DNA from: Bradyrhizobium oligotrophicum S58
Lineage (GTDB): Bacteria > Pseudomonadota > Alphaproteobacteria > Rhizobiales > Xanthobacteraceae
Direction: 5' to 3'
Assembly: GCF_000344805.1 (NCBI RefSeq)
Contig: NC_020453.1
Span: forward strand, 4,373,001 to 4,437,000
Length of the DNA stretch: 64,000 bases
Below, piece after piece: positions 1-7,915 of the stretch; within the stretch, counting starts at the first letter, position 1, and the number at the start of each line of letters is the position of its first letter. The position numbers and the translations under genes are program-made. The notes under the pieces were generated by a model that saw nothing but the letters and a program-made list of their open reading frames with translations, ran no database searches and was not told where the DNA came from.

Positions 1-92
1 TCGTCGACGAGGTGAACAAGGGCGCGGTGCTGCCGGGCCTCTATCCCATGAACGCCGAGACCAAGGCGCGCTACGCCGCGTCGAAGAAGTAG
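1..92 (+). CDS. C-terminal end of an unidentified protein (partial)
   Basis: The window opens inside a gene. Reading from base 3 gives about 29 residues ending in AASKK before a TAG at 90-92. The tail is hydrophilic and lysine-rich, as is common at the end of periplasmic substrate-binding proteins, but too little is left to name a family. The cupin gene follows after 51 bases on the same strand, so the two may be co-transcribed. Confidence 0.55.
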   Translation, partial: VDEVNKGAVLPGLYPMNAETKARYAASKK

Positions 93-143
93 CTCGCAGC
101 CGGCACGACGACCAGACTTTCCAGATTCAAGAAAGGCAGACCA

Positions 144-551
144 ATGGTGGATGTTTATCTCGCGGGCTCGCGCCCGACACGCCGCGCGGCGGCCGAAAGC
201 TTCACGGGCACGGTGTGGCAGGATCCGATCATCACGCCGCAGGCGCCGGCCCGTGTCGCCTCGGCGCGCGTGGCGTTCGAGCCGGGCGCGCGCACGGCGT
301 GGCACACCCATCCGCTCGGCCAGACGCTCTACGTCATTCAGGGCGTCGGCCGGGTGCAGGCCAAGGGCGGGCCGGTGCGCGAGATCAAGGCCGGCGACGT
401 CGTCTGGATTCCGCCGGGCGAGAAGCACTGGCATGGCGCCGCGCCGACCACCGGGATGGTCCACGTCGCGATGCATGAATCGCTGAACGGCGAGCACGTG
501 ACGTGGATGGAGCACGTCACCGACGAGGACTACGCGACGCCTGTCGGCTGA
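144..551 (+). CDS. Small single-domain cupin protein
   Basis: A 135-residue protein made almost wholly of one cupin beta-barrel. Cupin motif 1 is visible as HTHPLGQTLYVIQG with the preceding G and following G, and motif 2 as GDVVWIPPGEKHWHG. The His/Glu-type metal ligands of both motifs are present. Family members include small metal-dependent lyases and dioxygenase-like proteins (for example bacterial cupin hydroxynitrile lyases), so the exact reaction cannot be read from sequence. An AAGG ribosome site lies just before the ATG. A strong intrinsic terminator follows the stop codon, so the transcript probably ends here. Confidence 0.85.
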   Translation: MVDVYLAGSRPTRRAAAESFTGTVWQDPIITPQAPARVASARVAFEPGARTAWHTHPLGQTLYVIQGVGRVQAKGGPVREIKAGDVVWIPPGEKHWHGAAPTTGMVHVAMHESLNGEHVTWMEHVTDEDYATPVG

Positions 552-573
552 TACCTGACTAAGAAGACGTTGA

Positions 574-606
574 GCGCGCGGTCGCAAGGCCGCGCGCTTT
601 TGTTTT
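574..606 (+). terminator. Intrinsic terminator after the cupin gene
   Basis: An 8-bp perfect GC stem (gcgcgcgg at 574-581 pairing with ccgcgcgc at 590-597) with an 8-base loop is followed directly by ttttgtttt. It lies between two convergent genes and suits termination of the plus-strand transcript. Confidence 0.85.
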
Positions 607-619
607 GCAGGCGCAGCGC

Positions 620-1531
620 TCAGTTCACCCGCGTCCAGGTCTGGCCGCCGCAGAACATGCCGCCGAATGCGCAGCCCTGGACTTTCAAATTGTCGGCCCC
701 CTTCAGCGCAATGGTCGAATCGTAGGTGCTGCCGCTGTTGGGATCGAAGATGCGGCCGCTCCACTTCTTCTCCTGGGCCTTCTCGCTCGGGCGCATGTCG
801 ATCAGGATCTGCTCGCCATTCTGGCTGGTCTTGGCGTCGACGGCGTAGCCGCAGAGATTGGTGCCGCATGGCTCGATGCGGATCTTGCCTTCCTTCTCCT
901 CGGTCAGCCAGATGCCGACCGGCGAGTTCGGATCGCGGGGCGCGACGGCAGCCGTCGGAGGCGCTGCCGCGGTCGCAAGAGTGGCTGGCGTCTGCGCCGC
1001 GCGCGGCGGTGGGGGCTGCACGGCGAGAGAAGCGGCAGCCGGGGCAAGCGGAGCTGCAGCAACGGGAGCCGTGGCGGTCGTCGCTGCGGTGACCGGAGGC
1101 GCCGCCGGAGCAGCTGGCGCCGCCACCGGGGCGGCCGAAGCTGCCGGAGCGGGAGGCTGCACGGGGGCGGGAGGTGCGGCGGCCTGCACCGGCGCAGCCG
1201 GCACACTGGCGGGTGCGTCCGCAGTCGCAGCAGGGGCAGGGGTGGCGGTCGGAGCGGCCGGTGCTGGTGCGGCAGGAGCCGGCGTCACCGCGGCCTCGGC
1301 GGGCGCGGCAGCCGGCTGGTCCGTTGCCGATGGCGGCTTGCGCTGACCGTCCTGCTCGCGCTTGGCCTTCTTGGACTTCTTCTGGTCGGTGTTGTCGTAG
1401 ACGCCGGGGATCTGCACGGTGCCGCGGTCGGGATCGATGCGGATGGTCTTGCCGCCATACTCGATGACGTATTGCGCCTGGGCGGCACTGCTTGCCAGCA
1501 CCAAAGCCGCAACGGCCAACAGCCTCTTCAT
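620..1531 (-). CDS. Secreted DUF2147-domain protein with Ala/Pro-rich linker
   Basis: About 303 residues from the ATG at 1531. The open frame runs further upstream, but this start places a clear signal peptide (MKRLLAVAALVLASSAAQA) at the N-terminus. A long low-complexity Ala/Pro-rich linker fills the middle. The last roughly 100 residues, from GIWLTEEKEGKIRIE through the TWTR end, resemble the DUF2147 fold, with two Cys pairs (CGTNLCG and the CAFGGMFCGG segment) that probably form disulfides. It is likely periplasmic or envelope-bound. Its function is unknown. It converges with the cupin gene. Confidence 0.8.
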   Translation of the reverse strand: MKRLLAVAALVLASSAAQAQYVIEYGGKTIRIDPDRGTVQIPGVYDNTDQKKSKKAKREQDGQRKPPSATDQPAAAPAEAAVTPAPAAPAPAAPTATPAPAATADAPASVPAAPVQAAAPPAPVQPPAPAASAAPVAAPAAPAAPPVTAATTATAPVAAAPLAPAAASLAVQPPPPRAAQTPATLATAAAPPTAAVAPRDPNSPVGIWLTEEKEGKIRIEPCGTNLCGYAVDAKTSQNGEQILIDMRPSEKAQEKKWSGRIFDPNSGSTYDSTIALKGADNLKVQGCAFGGMFCGGQTWTRVN

Positions 1532-1622
1532 CAGGTTCTCCGCGATTCCGGTTGCTGATGTGAGCGAGCTCACGCGATGGTAAGTCGGCGGTGCGGCGAC
1601 CTCGGTTCAATGCGGAACCTGC

Positions 1623-2099
1623 TCAGAAATCGAGCGGCGCATTGTCGACCACCTCCTTCATCACGAAGAAGGTGCGCGTCTGCCGCACGCCGGGCAGCGA
1701 GATCAGCTGGTCGCCGTGCATGCGGTTGAAGTCCTGCATGTCGCGGACGCGGATCTTGAGAAAGAAGTCGAAATCGCCGGCGACCAGATGGCAATCGAGC
1801 ACGAATTTCAGCTTGCGGATCGCGGCCTCGAAGGTGCGGAAGCTCTCCGGTGTCGAGCGGTCGAGCACGACGCCGACCAGCACCAGCGCGCTGCGCTCGA
1901 CCTTCTCCGGCGCGATCTGGGCGCGCACGCTTCTGATGTAGCCGTCCTCGAACAGGCGCTGGGTGCGGCGATGGCAGGTGGCCGGACTGACATGGACGGC
2001 GGCCGCGAGCTCGGCATTGCTCATCCGGCCGTCCTTCTGCAGCAGCTGCAGGATGCGGCGGTCGACGCGATCCAGATCGGTGTCGGAAGGTTCTTTCAT
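1623..2099 (-). CDS. acdR: Lrp/AsnC-family regulator, likely activator of ACC deaminase
   Basis: About 158 residues from the ATG at 2099. The open frame extends further upstream, but MKEPSDTDLDRVDRRIL is the normal start of an Lrp protein. The N-terminal winged helix (DRRILQLLQKDGRMSNAELA, then VSPATCHRRTQRL) is followed by the C-terminal RAM ligand-sensing domain with GDFDFFLKIRVRD. It is divergent from acdS, separated by 148 bp. In rhizobia and pseudomonads this arrangement is the AcdR/AcdS pair, in which the Lrp-like protein controls the deaminase gene. The symbol rests on this context. Confidence 0.87.
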   Translation of the reverse strand: MKEPSDTDLDRVDRRILQLLQKDGRMSNAELAAAVHVSPATCHRRTQRLFEDGYIRSVRAQIAPEKVERSALVLVGVVLDRSTPESFRTFEAAIRKLKFVLDCHLVAGDFDFFLKIRVRDMQDFNRMHGDQLISLPGVRQTRTFFVMKEVVDNAPLDF

Positions 2100-2247
2100 C
2101 AAATCTGCCAGATGTGAGAGAAAATACCGCAAGTGAAGCTCAGGGCCGACGTAAGCACGAAAATCTGGGTCAATAAAGAGAGCACCTTTCTCGGCCTTTT
2201 TCGTATGTTTCGGCCGACCCACTTCATTTCAACCACGGAGAGACCCC
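2100..2247. promoter_or_regulatory. Divergent acdR-acdS control region
   Basis: This 148-bp intergenic region must hold both promoters and the Lrp-type binding site. One imperfect dyad is visible: tcggcc at 2191-2196 and ggccga at 2212-2217, centred on a T-rich spacer about 40 bp upstream of acdS. I cannot tell operator from promoter elements with confidence. Confidence 0.45.
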
Positions 2248-3267
2248 GTGCTTCGGCTCGACAAATTCAAAAAGTATCCGCTGACCTTCGGCACCACCCC
2301 GATCGAGCATCTGCCGCGGCTCACCGCAGCCCTCGGTGGCAAGGTGCAGATCTACGCCAAGCGCGACGACTGCAATTCCGGCCTCGCGATGGGCGGCAAC
2401 AAGCTGCGCAAGCTCGAATACATCGTCCCCGACGCGATCGAGTCCAATGCCGACACGCTGGTCTCGATCGGTGGCGTGCAGTCCAACCACACCCGCATGG
2501 TGGCGGCGACCGCCGCCAAGATCGGCATGAAGTGCGTGGTCGTGCAGGAAAGCTGGGTGCCGCACGAGGACGCCGTCTATGACCGCGTCGGCAACATCCT
2601 GATGACGCGCCTGATGGGCGCCGACAGCCGCATCGTCGAGGACGGCTTCGACATCGGCATCCGCAAGAGCTGGGAGAATGCGATCCAGTCGGTCAAGGAT
2701 GCCGGCGGCAAGCCCTACGGCATTCCGGCCGGCGCCTCCGTGCACAAGTTCGGCGGTCTCGGCTATGTCGGCTTCGCCGAGGAGGTGAGGGCGCAGGAAG
2801 CCGAGATGGGCATCAAGTTCGACTACATCATCGTCTGCGTCGTCACCGGCTCGACCCAGGCCGGCATGATCGTCGGCTTCGCCGCCGACGGCCGCGCCGA
2901 CCGCGTCATCGGCATCGACGCCTCCGGCACGCCGGAGCAGACCCGCACCCAGGTTCGGCAGATCGTCGACAACACCGCAGAGCTCGTCGAGCTCGGCCGC
3001 AAGGTGCGCGACGACGAGATCGTCATCATCAACGACTACGCCTATCCGGCCTACGGCGTGCCGAGCGCCGAGACCAACGAGGCCATTCGCCTCGCCGCCC
3101 GCACCGAGGCGATGATCACCGACCCGGTCTATGAAGGCAAGTCGATGCAGGGCATGATCGACCTGGTCAAGAAGGGCTACTTCCCGGAAGGCTCGAAGGT
3201 GCTCTACGCCCATCTCGGCGGTGCGCCCGCGATCAACGGCTACAGCTACACGTATCGCAACGGGTGA
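2248..3267 (+). CDS. acdS: 1-aminocyclopropane-1-carboxylate deaminase
   Basis: A 339-residue PLP enzyme of the tryptophan-synthase-beta fold. It converts ACC, the plant ethylene precursor, to 2-oxobutyrate and ammonia. The residues that define true ACC deaminases are all present, shifted by one from the Pseudomonas numbering: Lys52 (PLP Schiff base, in GGNKLRK), Ser79 (GGVQSNH), Tyr295 and Glu296 (DPVYEGKS) and Leu323 (AHLGG). The Glu/Leu pair separates it from D-cysteine desulfhydrase. The start is GTG with a GGAG site eight bases upstream. In plant-associated bacteria the enzyme lowers host ethylene and promotes nodulation or root growth. Confidence 0.97.
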   Translation: MLRLDKFKKYPLTFGTTPIEHLPRLTAALGGKVQIYAKRDDCNSGLAMGGNKLRKLEYIVPDAIESNADTLVSIGGVQSNHTRMVAATAAKIGMKCVVVQESWVPHEDAVYDRVGNILMTRLMGADSRIVEDGFDIGIRKSWENAIQSVKDAGGKPYGIPAGASVHKFGGLGYVGFAEEVRAQEAEMGIKFDYIIVCVVTGSTQAGMIVGFAADGRADRVIGIDASGTPEQTRTQVRQIVDNTAELVELGRKVRDDEIVIINDYAYPAYGVPSAETNEAIRLAARTEAMITDPVYEGKSMQGMIDLVKKGYFPEGSKVLYAHLGGAPAINGYSYTYRNG

Positions 3268-3337
3268 GATTCTTCGGCGAGGATTCCTGTCCGGCGGGTA
3301 TTGCCGGACGCTCCAGCTGCGCATGATTGTTCTCCAG

Positions 3338-3438
3338 TGTCATCGCCCGGCTTGACCGGGCGATCCAGTATTCCGAGAACCTTGCCGTCGATCGAGAAGC
3401 CGCGGCGTACTGGATCGCCCGCCTGCGCGGGCGATGAC
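3338..3438. repeat. Intergenic inverted repeat
   Basis: Two imperfect arms of about 31-33 bases face each other: 3338-3370 (around catcgcccgg...gatccagta) and 3408-3438 (tactggatcgcccg...gcgatgac). Each arm can also fold on itself (cgcccgg/ccgggcg). It lies just downstream of acdS and resembles the REP-like palindromes that recur between Bradyrhizobium genes. Confidence 0.75.
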
Positions 3439-3550
3439 GGCGGAAGACTGGGCAACGGCCTCGTGTCCTAACTACGAGTCATGACATCGCGTTCTCGCGA
3501 CGCATGGCGTCCGAGTGATCCATCAGTCGAACCCTCTCAATCAGAAGAGG

Positions 3551-3654
3551 GCGCAGGGAATGCCGGGTGAGGGCCTCACCCATGGCCCGCCTGCGCAAAA
3601 AAATGCAGGCGGCAGGTACCACAGGTGCTGCCGATCAACCGGCATTCCCTGCGC
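3551..3654. repeat. Structured palindromic element with nested hairpins
   Basis: A perfect 16-bp inverted repeat (gcgcagggaatgccgg at 3551-3566 and its complement at 3639-3654) encloses two smaller hairpins: ggtgag/ctcacc near 3566-3580, and gcctgc/gcaggc flanking an A-run near 3588-3613. The nested layout looks like a non-autonomous mobile palindrome or a structured RNA rather than coding sequence. I recall similar sequence between other Bradyrhizobium genes, but this was not checked. Confidence 0.6.
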
Positions 3655-4300
3655 GACGGTCTTAACGCTTATACGCAGTCTCCCTGGTGCACCGGGCTTG
3701 TTGGCCACCATCTCCACGCGAAGCGAAGCTTCGTCGTGAATTGACACCAGCATCGGGGTGTCAGGACCCTGCGACTTCACGTCCACAAGCTGCCGTTCGT
3801 CCGCGTGCAAGCACGCTTTCGGCATCTCGCGGCCATCGCCTCCCCACCTCGCGTGTCGTGACGATCGCGCGCAACGCCCCTCTTCGATGAGGCGGGATGG
3901 CGGCAGTCAACCATGAATTTCGGTAAAACGAAACAAGAATATTTTTCAGGCGAGGACTGGACAAGGGTCTTCGCATTGAGATCGCTGGCAAACATTGCGT
4001 TTTGGCGCTGGCCATTTGGGGCATTCTTGCAGGGCAGTCCCATAGACGCGTGAGATGCCTCCGATGTCCCATCAAACGTCGCAGTCGTCCGTCGTAAATC
4101 TGCTCCGAGCCGACAACGCACCGTTCATCAGAGTCCGCAAATGTCCCCTAAGGGCGGATAGCCGACATGACCGGGCGGTCAGATCAAGCCGTGAATAGGG
4201 GGAGACCGGCTCTGCCATCAGCCAGACGGCCACGGCTGCCCCTGACACCAAGCGGAACACCGCGAAGGCAGACCAACCGCCATCGTCGTGTCTGCGTTGC
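3655..4300. other. Gene-poor stretch, no supported gene
   Basis: Several overlapping open frames exist here on both strands, but none shows a recognisable domain, convincing start site or codon bias like the neighbours. The sequence is visibly less GC-rich than the rest of the window. It may be degraded accessory DNA. Confidence 0.5.
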
Positions 4301-4948
4301 TCAGTCGGCAGGTCCCGCGAATAAAACGAGATTGCCGTCGGGATCAAGGACGACGAAGTTCTTGGCGCCCCAAGGCTCCTTCTTCAATCCCTGATGGAAG
4401 CTCACGCCAGCCGCTTGGAACTCCAAGAAGAGTTGCTTAATCTCCGCTGCGGTGCCGACAGTGATCGAGGCCGACAGAAGGTGTTCGCGCTGGCGAATAT
4501 CCCCGACGAAGATCGGTTCGCAAACTAGTCGCATGCAAAGCCGGGCACGATCGCGCTTGACCATGCCGTAAAACGGCGGGTCCCCATAAACAAAGTCGAC
4601 CGCAAACCCGAGCTTGGATGTAAAGAAGTCGCACGACGCCTTGACGTCGGCGACGTAGAGTTGGGCTTCTATGCCACTTAGGATGGCCGGCGTTGTTGCC
4701 TGCTTGATTTGAGTGTTCATGGCTAGGGCTCCTGCCTTGAGCGCCTGCCACCCTTCGAAACCCAATTGGCGTGCGACAAGCTCCTGCGCGTCGCCGAGCT
4801 TAAATGATGCCCCCAGCACCTGATGATCATCAAGGTGCCGAAAACGAGGCAGCGCAGCTCTAATCTCGGCAGCGACCGGATGATACCCGTCACGATGCCA
4901 ACGCAGATATTGCTTGGCCTGCTTCTTGAGGTTTTCGAGGTTCGGCAT
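4301..4948 (-). CDS. VOC (glyoxalase/bleomycin-resistance) family protein with N-terminal helical domain
   Basis: A 215-residue two-part protein. Residues 1 to about 75 (starting MPNLENLKKQAKQYLRWH) match the short helical module often found at the front of ankyrin-type or VOC proteins. Residues from about 90 (GIEAQLYVADVKASCDFFTSKLGF) to the end (DPDGNLVLFAG) form one vicinal-oxygen-chelate domain. Such proteins dimerise and bind a metal, substrate or antibiotic, but the substrate is unknown here. The gene lies alone in the lower-GC patch next to a recombinase remnant, which suggests acquisition by transfer. Confidence 0.82.
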   Translation of the reverse strand: MPNLENLKKQAKQYLRWHRDGYHPVAAEIRAALPRFRHLDDHQVLGASFKLGDAQELVARQLGFEGWQALKAGALAMNTQIKQATTPAILSGIEAQLYVADVKASCDFFTSKLGFAVDFVYGDPPFYGMVKRDRARLCMRLVCEPIFVGDIRQREHLLSASITVGTAAEIKQLFLEFQAAGVSFHQGLKKEPWGAKNFVVLDPDGNLVLFAGPAD

Positions 4949-5166
4949 GGGCGCAACTACGGGTTACTAAACGTAGGTGGGCATTGCCCCTTCGGCCTCG
5001 GCCGATGCGCCCTACTGCAACTGTGCTATAGTGCTCTGGCCGCCTGCGGATTGTCAACGGTGGGCATGTCTCTTGTCGGCACGAAACGTAAGTCCCGGAA
5101 CGGAGCCGGTTATTTCCGAAGCTGGATCGGAAATCGGGCGGCGCATTTCTGCTCCGCCCGGGTGTT

Positions 5167-5847
5167 TCAGACGTCGACTTGTTCCGCCATTGCCAAGGCG
5201 TCCACTTCGATGCCCAGATATCTGACGGTGCTTTCGATCTTGGTGTGCCCGAGCAGAAGCTGGACCGCTCTGAGATTTCCCGTGCGCCGATAGATCAGGG
5301 TGGCTTTGGTGCGTCGCAGAGAGTGCGTCCCATATAGCCTCGGATCCAGCCCGACGCTGCCGATCCAATCGGATACCAGGCGCGCATATTGGCGGGTAGT
5401 AATGCTTTTTTGGGGACCACGGCGGCCTTGCATGGCGGCCTCTCCGCAACGCTGCTCGACAGCTGCATAGGGCCTTGCGGTCTGGTCGATGCTCGACAAG
5501 GGCGTTGCCCAGACCACGCTCGAGTTCAAGATCTCACTGCTGCGCGCGATCACGTCGAGTGCACCGGCTTCGATCAATGTCAGCGCGCGATCCACCGTGC
5601 TCTGTGTTCCCTTCCAGGCCGGACAGAACGGCGCGGTTTCGGGACGGCAACGCAGGCAAGGGCGATAGCCGGCCCCTTCGGCCGCTGCAACGCTTCGGTA
5701 GAAGTGGACGTTCCGCGCCAGCGGCGTGCGCACCCGACAGACCGGCCGGCAGTAGACGCCGGTCGTCTTGACGGCGACGAAGATGATGCCGTCGAGCGCC
5801 GGGTCTCGACGGCAGAAGGCTTGGTAGAGGGCAGCAGGATCGCGCAT
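5167..5847 (-). pseudogene. Chimera: Ada methyl-acceptor domain joined to the end of a tyrosine recombinase
   Basis: The 226-codon frame joins two unrelated gene pieces. Residues 1 to about 98 are an Ada/AdaA zinc domain: Cys33, Cys37, Cys64 and Cys67 keep the exact 4/27/3 spacing of E. coli Ada Cys38/42/69/72, so the methylphosphotriester acceptor site is intact. The following AraC helix-turn-helix stops abruptly after TLIEAGALDV. Residues from about 148 (TTRQYARLVSDWIG) to the end are the C-terminal third of a phage-type integrase, with HSLR (His175, Arg178), His201 and the Tyr210 nucleophile. The first catalytic Arg is missing. Both parent genes are truncated, although the frame stays open and could make a protein. 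Confidence 0.75.
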
Positions 5848-5927
5848 GGCTCACGATGTACCGCGATTGCCGGTGCACCGCGAGCCTGCGCCGATGGGGT
5901 CCGAAAATGACCGTCGCGCAGCCTGCC

Positions 5928-6719
5928 TCAATCAAACCAATTCTTGTAGATCGCCTGGTAGCTGCCGTTCTCGGTCGAGATGTGCAGCCACTGATCGACG
6001 AACGCCTTCAGCGCCACGTCGCGCTGCAGCCAGTAGGCTTTCTCCGAGAAGTCGAACGGCTTCTCCGGGTGCACGGCGCACAAGACACCGGGATGCAGCT
6101 TCTGCTGATAGCGCGTCTCGGAGGCGTCGGTCATCATCAGGTCGGCATCGCCCTTGGCAATCTCGTCGAAGATGGTGACGTTGTCGGTGTGGACGCGGAT
6201 GTCGGCGGCCTTGATGTTGGCGCGGGCGAAGCGCTCGTTGGTGCCGCCGGGATTGACGACGACGCGGGTGCCTGGTTTGTCGATGTCGGACAGCGTCTGG
6301 TACTTCGCAGTGTCGGTGCAGCGGGCGATCGGAGTCTTGCCCTCGCGCATGATCGGCGTCGAGAAGAAGCCCTTCTTCTGGCGGTCGAGCGTGATCGACA
6401 CGCCGCCCATGGCGACGTCGAATTTGTCGGCCTCGAAATCCTTCATCAGCTGCGGCCAGCTGGTCGGCACGAACTCGACCTTGACGCCCATCGCCTTGCC
6501 GAGCGACTCGGCCATGTCGACGTCGAAGCCGGAAAACTTGGCGGTGGCCTTGTCGAGATAGGTGAAGGGCTTGTAGTCGCCGGTCATGCCGACCCGAAGG
6601 CTGCCGCGCTGCACGATCTCGTCGAGGCGCGAGGCCGGCTCGGCGGCTGCGGGCACAGCAAGGCTGCAGACGAGAGCGAGCCCGGTCAGGACGGACAGCG
6701 GACGATCGAAGAACCCCAT
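5928..6719 (-). CDS. pheC: Periplasmic cyclohexadienyl dehydratase (PheC-like)
   Basis: A 263-residue protein with a signal peptide (about residues 1-26) and the periplasmic-binding-protein type II fold. It closely follows the pattern I recall for Pseudomonas PheC: RLDEIVQRGSLRVGMTGDYKPF, SGFDVDMAESLGKAMG, VNPGGTNERFARAN, MMTDASETRYQQKLHPGVLCAVHPEKPFDF. Glu201 in TDASE sits where the catalytic Glu of PheC lies. Such enzymes dehydrate prephenate to phenylpyruvate or arogenate to phenylalanine outside the cytoplasm. The fold is shared with amino-acid-binding proteins, so a purely binding role remains possible. No transporter genes adjoin it, which favours the enzyme. Confidence 0.78.
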   Translation of the reverse strand: MGFFDRPLSVLTGLALVCSLAVPAAAEPASRLDEIVQRGSLRVGMTGDYKPFTYLDKATAKFSGFDVDMAESLGKAMGVKVEFVPTSWPQLMKDFEADKFDVAMGGVSITLDRQKKGFFSTPIMREGKTPIARCTDTAKYQTLSDIDKPGTRVVVNPGGTNERFARANIKAADIRVHTDNVTIFDEIAKGDADLMMTDASETRYQQKLHPGVLCAVHPEKPFDFSEKAYWLQRDVALKAFVDQWLHISTENGSYQAIYKNWFD

Positions 6720-6805
6720 AGCGCATCACCCCCAGCTTGAGTTGGTTGGTCCCTTCTTATACGAGGCGGTGTCGCGGGACGAGAGGTAGCGGGGAGGGTC
6801 AAAGC

Positions 6806-7318
6806 TTGAGCATCTCGATGGTCGAGGCCTCGGTCGACGTTTTCGTGCCGTATCTCGGCAACCTCTCGGCACTGCTCGATAAGGCGGCGGCGTTTGCCGG
6901 AGATCGCCAGATCGACCCGGCCAGCCTGCTGCAGGCGCGGCTCGCGCCGGACATGTTCAACCTGATCCGGCAGGTCTGCGAGGCCAACCGCCACGCCGCC
7001 ATCGCCTGCGCGCTGCTGGCAGGGCGCACGCCGCCTGTAGTTGCGGAAAGCGACACGGATATCGCGGGATTGAAGGCGAGGATCGCTGCGACCATCGACG
7101 TCGTGCAGAGCATGCCGCGCGAGGTGATCGAGGCGAGTGGCGACCGCGAGGTCGTTTTCACCTTCCGCAGCGGCGCGACGCGCGCGTTCCATGGCCGCTC
7201 AATGCTGCTGACGTTCAGCCTGCCGCAGTTCTTTTTCCATGTGACGACAGCCTATGACATCCTGCGTCACGCAGGCGTGCCGCTGGCGAAGCCTGACTAT
7301 CTCAGGCTACCGCGATAG
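6806..7318 (+). CDS. DUF1993 family protein
   Basis: About 170 residues. I place the start at TTG 6806, which gives the family-typical N-terminus MSISMVEASVD and has a GGGAGG site about ten bases upstream. The longer open frame begins with unlikely sequence. The protein is a four-helix-bundle type of the DUF1993/DinB-like group, with FVPYLGNLSALLDKAAA near the start and PQFFFHVTTAYDILRHAGVPL near the end, both typical of DUF1993. Its function is unknown. It is divergent from pheC. Confidence 0.82.
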   Translation: MSISMVEASVDVFVPYLGNLSALLDKAAAFAGDRQIDPASLLQARLAPDMFNLIRQVCEANRHAAIACALLAGRTPPVVAESDTDIAGLKARIAATIDVVQSMPREVIEASGDREVVFTFRSGATRAFHGRSMLLTFSLPQFFFHVTTAYDILRHAGVPLAKPDYLRLPR

Positions 7319-7356
7319 AGTGCGACTGTCGCCTGAGCTGGGTCTTCCGGGACCGC

Positions 7357-7737
7357 TCAAACGAACGGCGTCGCCGGGCCCTTGCCGGTCATCTCGTTCT
7401 TCAGGGCCTCGAAGCGCTCCACGGCTTCGCGGGCACGGGCATCGACCAGCTTGACGGCGGCTTCGGCGGTCATTGGACCGGTGCTGACGGCGATCGAGGT
7501 CGGCCCGACCGTCTCGTCGACGTAATAGCCATCGTCGCCGCGGCGCGCGGTCCAGCGGAAGCGGATCGCCGAAATGGGACCGGGGCCGACCTTGGTGTAG
7601 CCTTCGGCCTGATCGAACGCCACGACTGTTCCGCCGGCCTTCTTCGGCGCAGCCACCTTGTCGGCCGGCTTGGCCGCTTCGGGCTGATCCAGAATGCTCG
7701 CTATCGTTGCGAGCGCGTGCTCCGTCGCAACACTCAT
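7357..7737 (-). CDS. Conserved hypothetical protein
   Basis: A 126-residue soluble protein with no recognised domain. It has an N-terminal Ala-rich linker (about 15-35), a central beta-rich segment (VVAFDQAEGYTKVGPGPISAIRFRW) and a C-terminal helix (AAVKLVDARAREAVERFEALKNEM). It carries no signal peptide or membrane segment. Codon use matches the neighbours, supporting a real gene. The next 178 bp upstream hold nothing recognisable. Confidence 0.65.
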   Translation of the reverse strand: MSVATEHALATIASILDQPEAAKPADKVAAPKKAGGTVVAFDQAEGYTKVGPGPISAIRFRWTARRGDDGYYVDETVGPTSIAVSTGPMTAEAAVKLVDARAREAVERFEALKNEMTGKGPATPFV

Positions 7738-7915
7738 GACGACCCCTGTTCCCTACTGGCGCGCGTAAACGCCGGCGCCAATAGTCACAGTTGTAGCGGG
7801 ATTTGGGCCAGATGCAAGAATGCGTTGAAATTGGGGCAGCGGAAGCGGTGGACGAATCGATGAGCTCGCCAGCGCCGGCAGCGGGGGCGCCCGCCAGCGT
7901 GCCAATGCAGTTTCC

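Noticed and set aside
3541..3825. 94-codon minus-strand frame over the nested palindrome
   Set aside because: Its first half is unremarkable, and its last part is the translation of the palindromic element, so it is probably not a protein gene.
4072..4347. 91-codon minus-strand frame overlapping the end of the VOC gene
   Set aside because: No recognisable feature; it overlaps a better-supported gene, in a region of lower GC where random frames are common.
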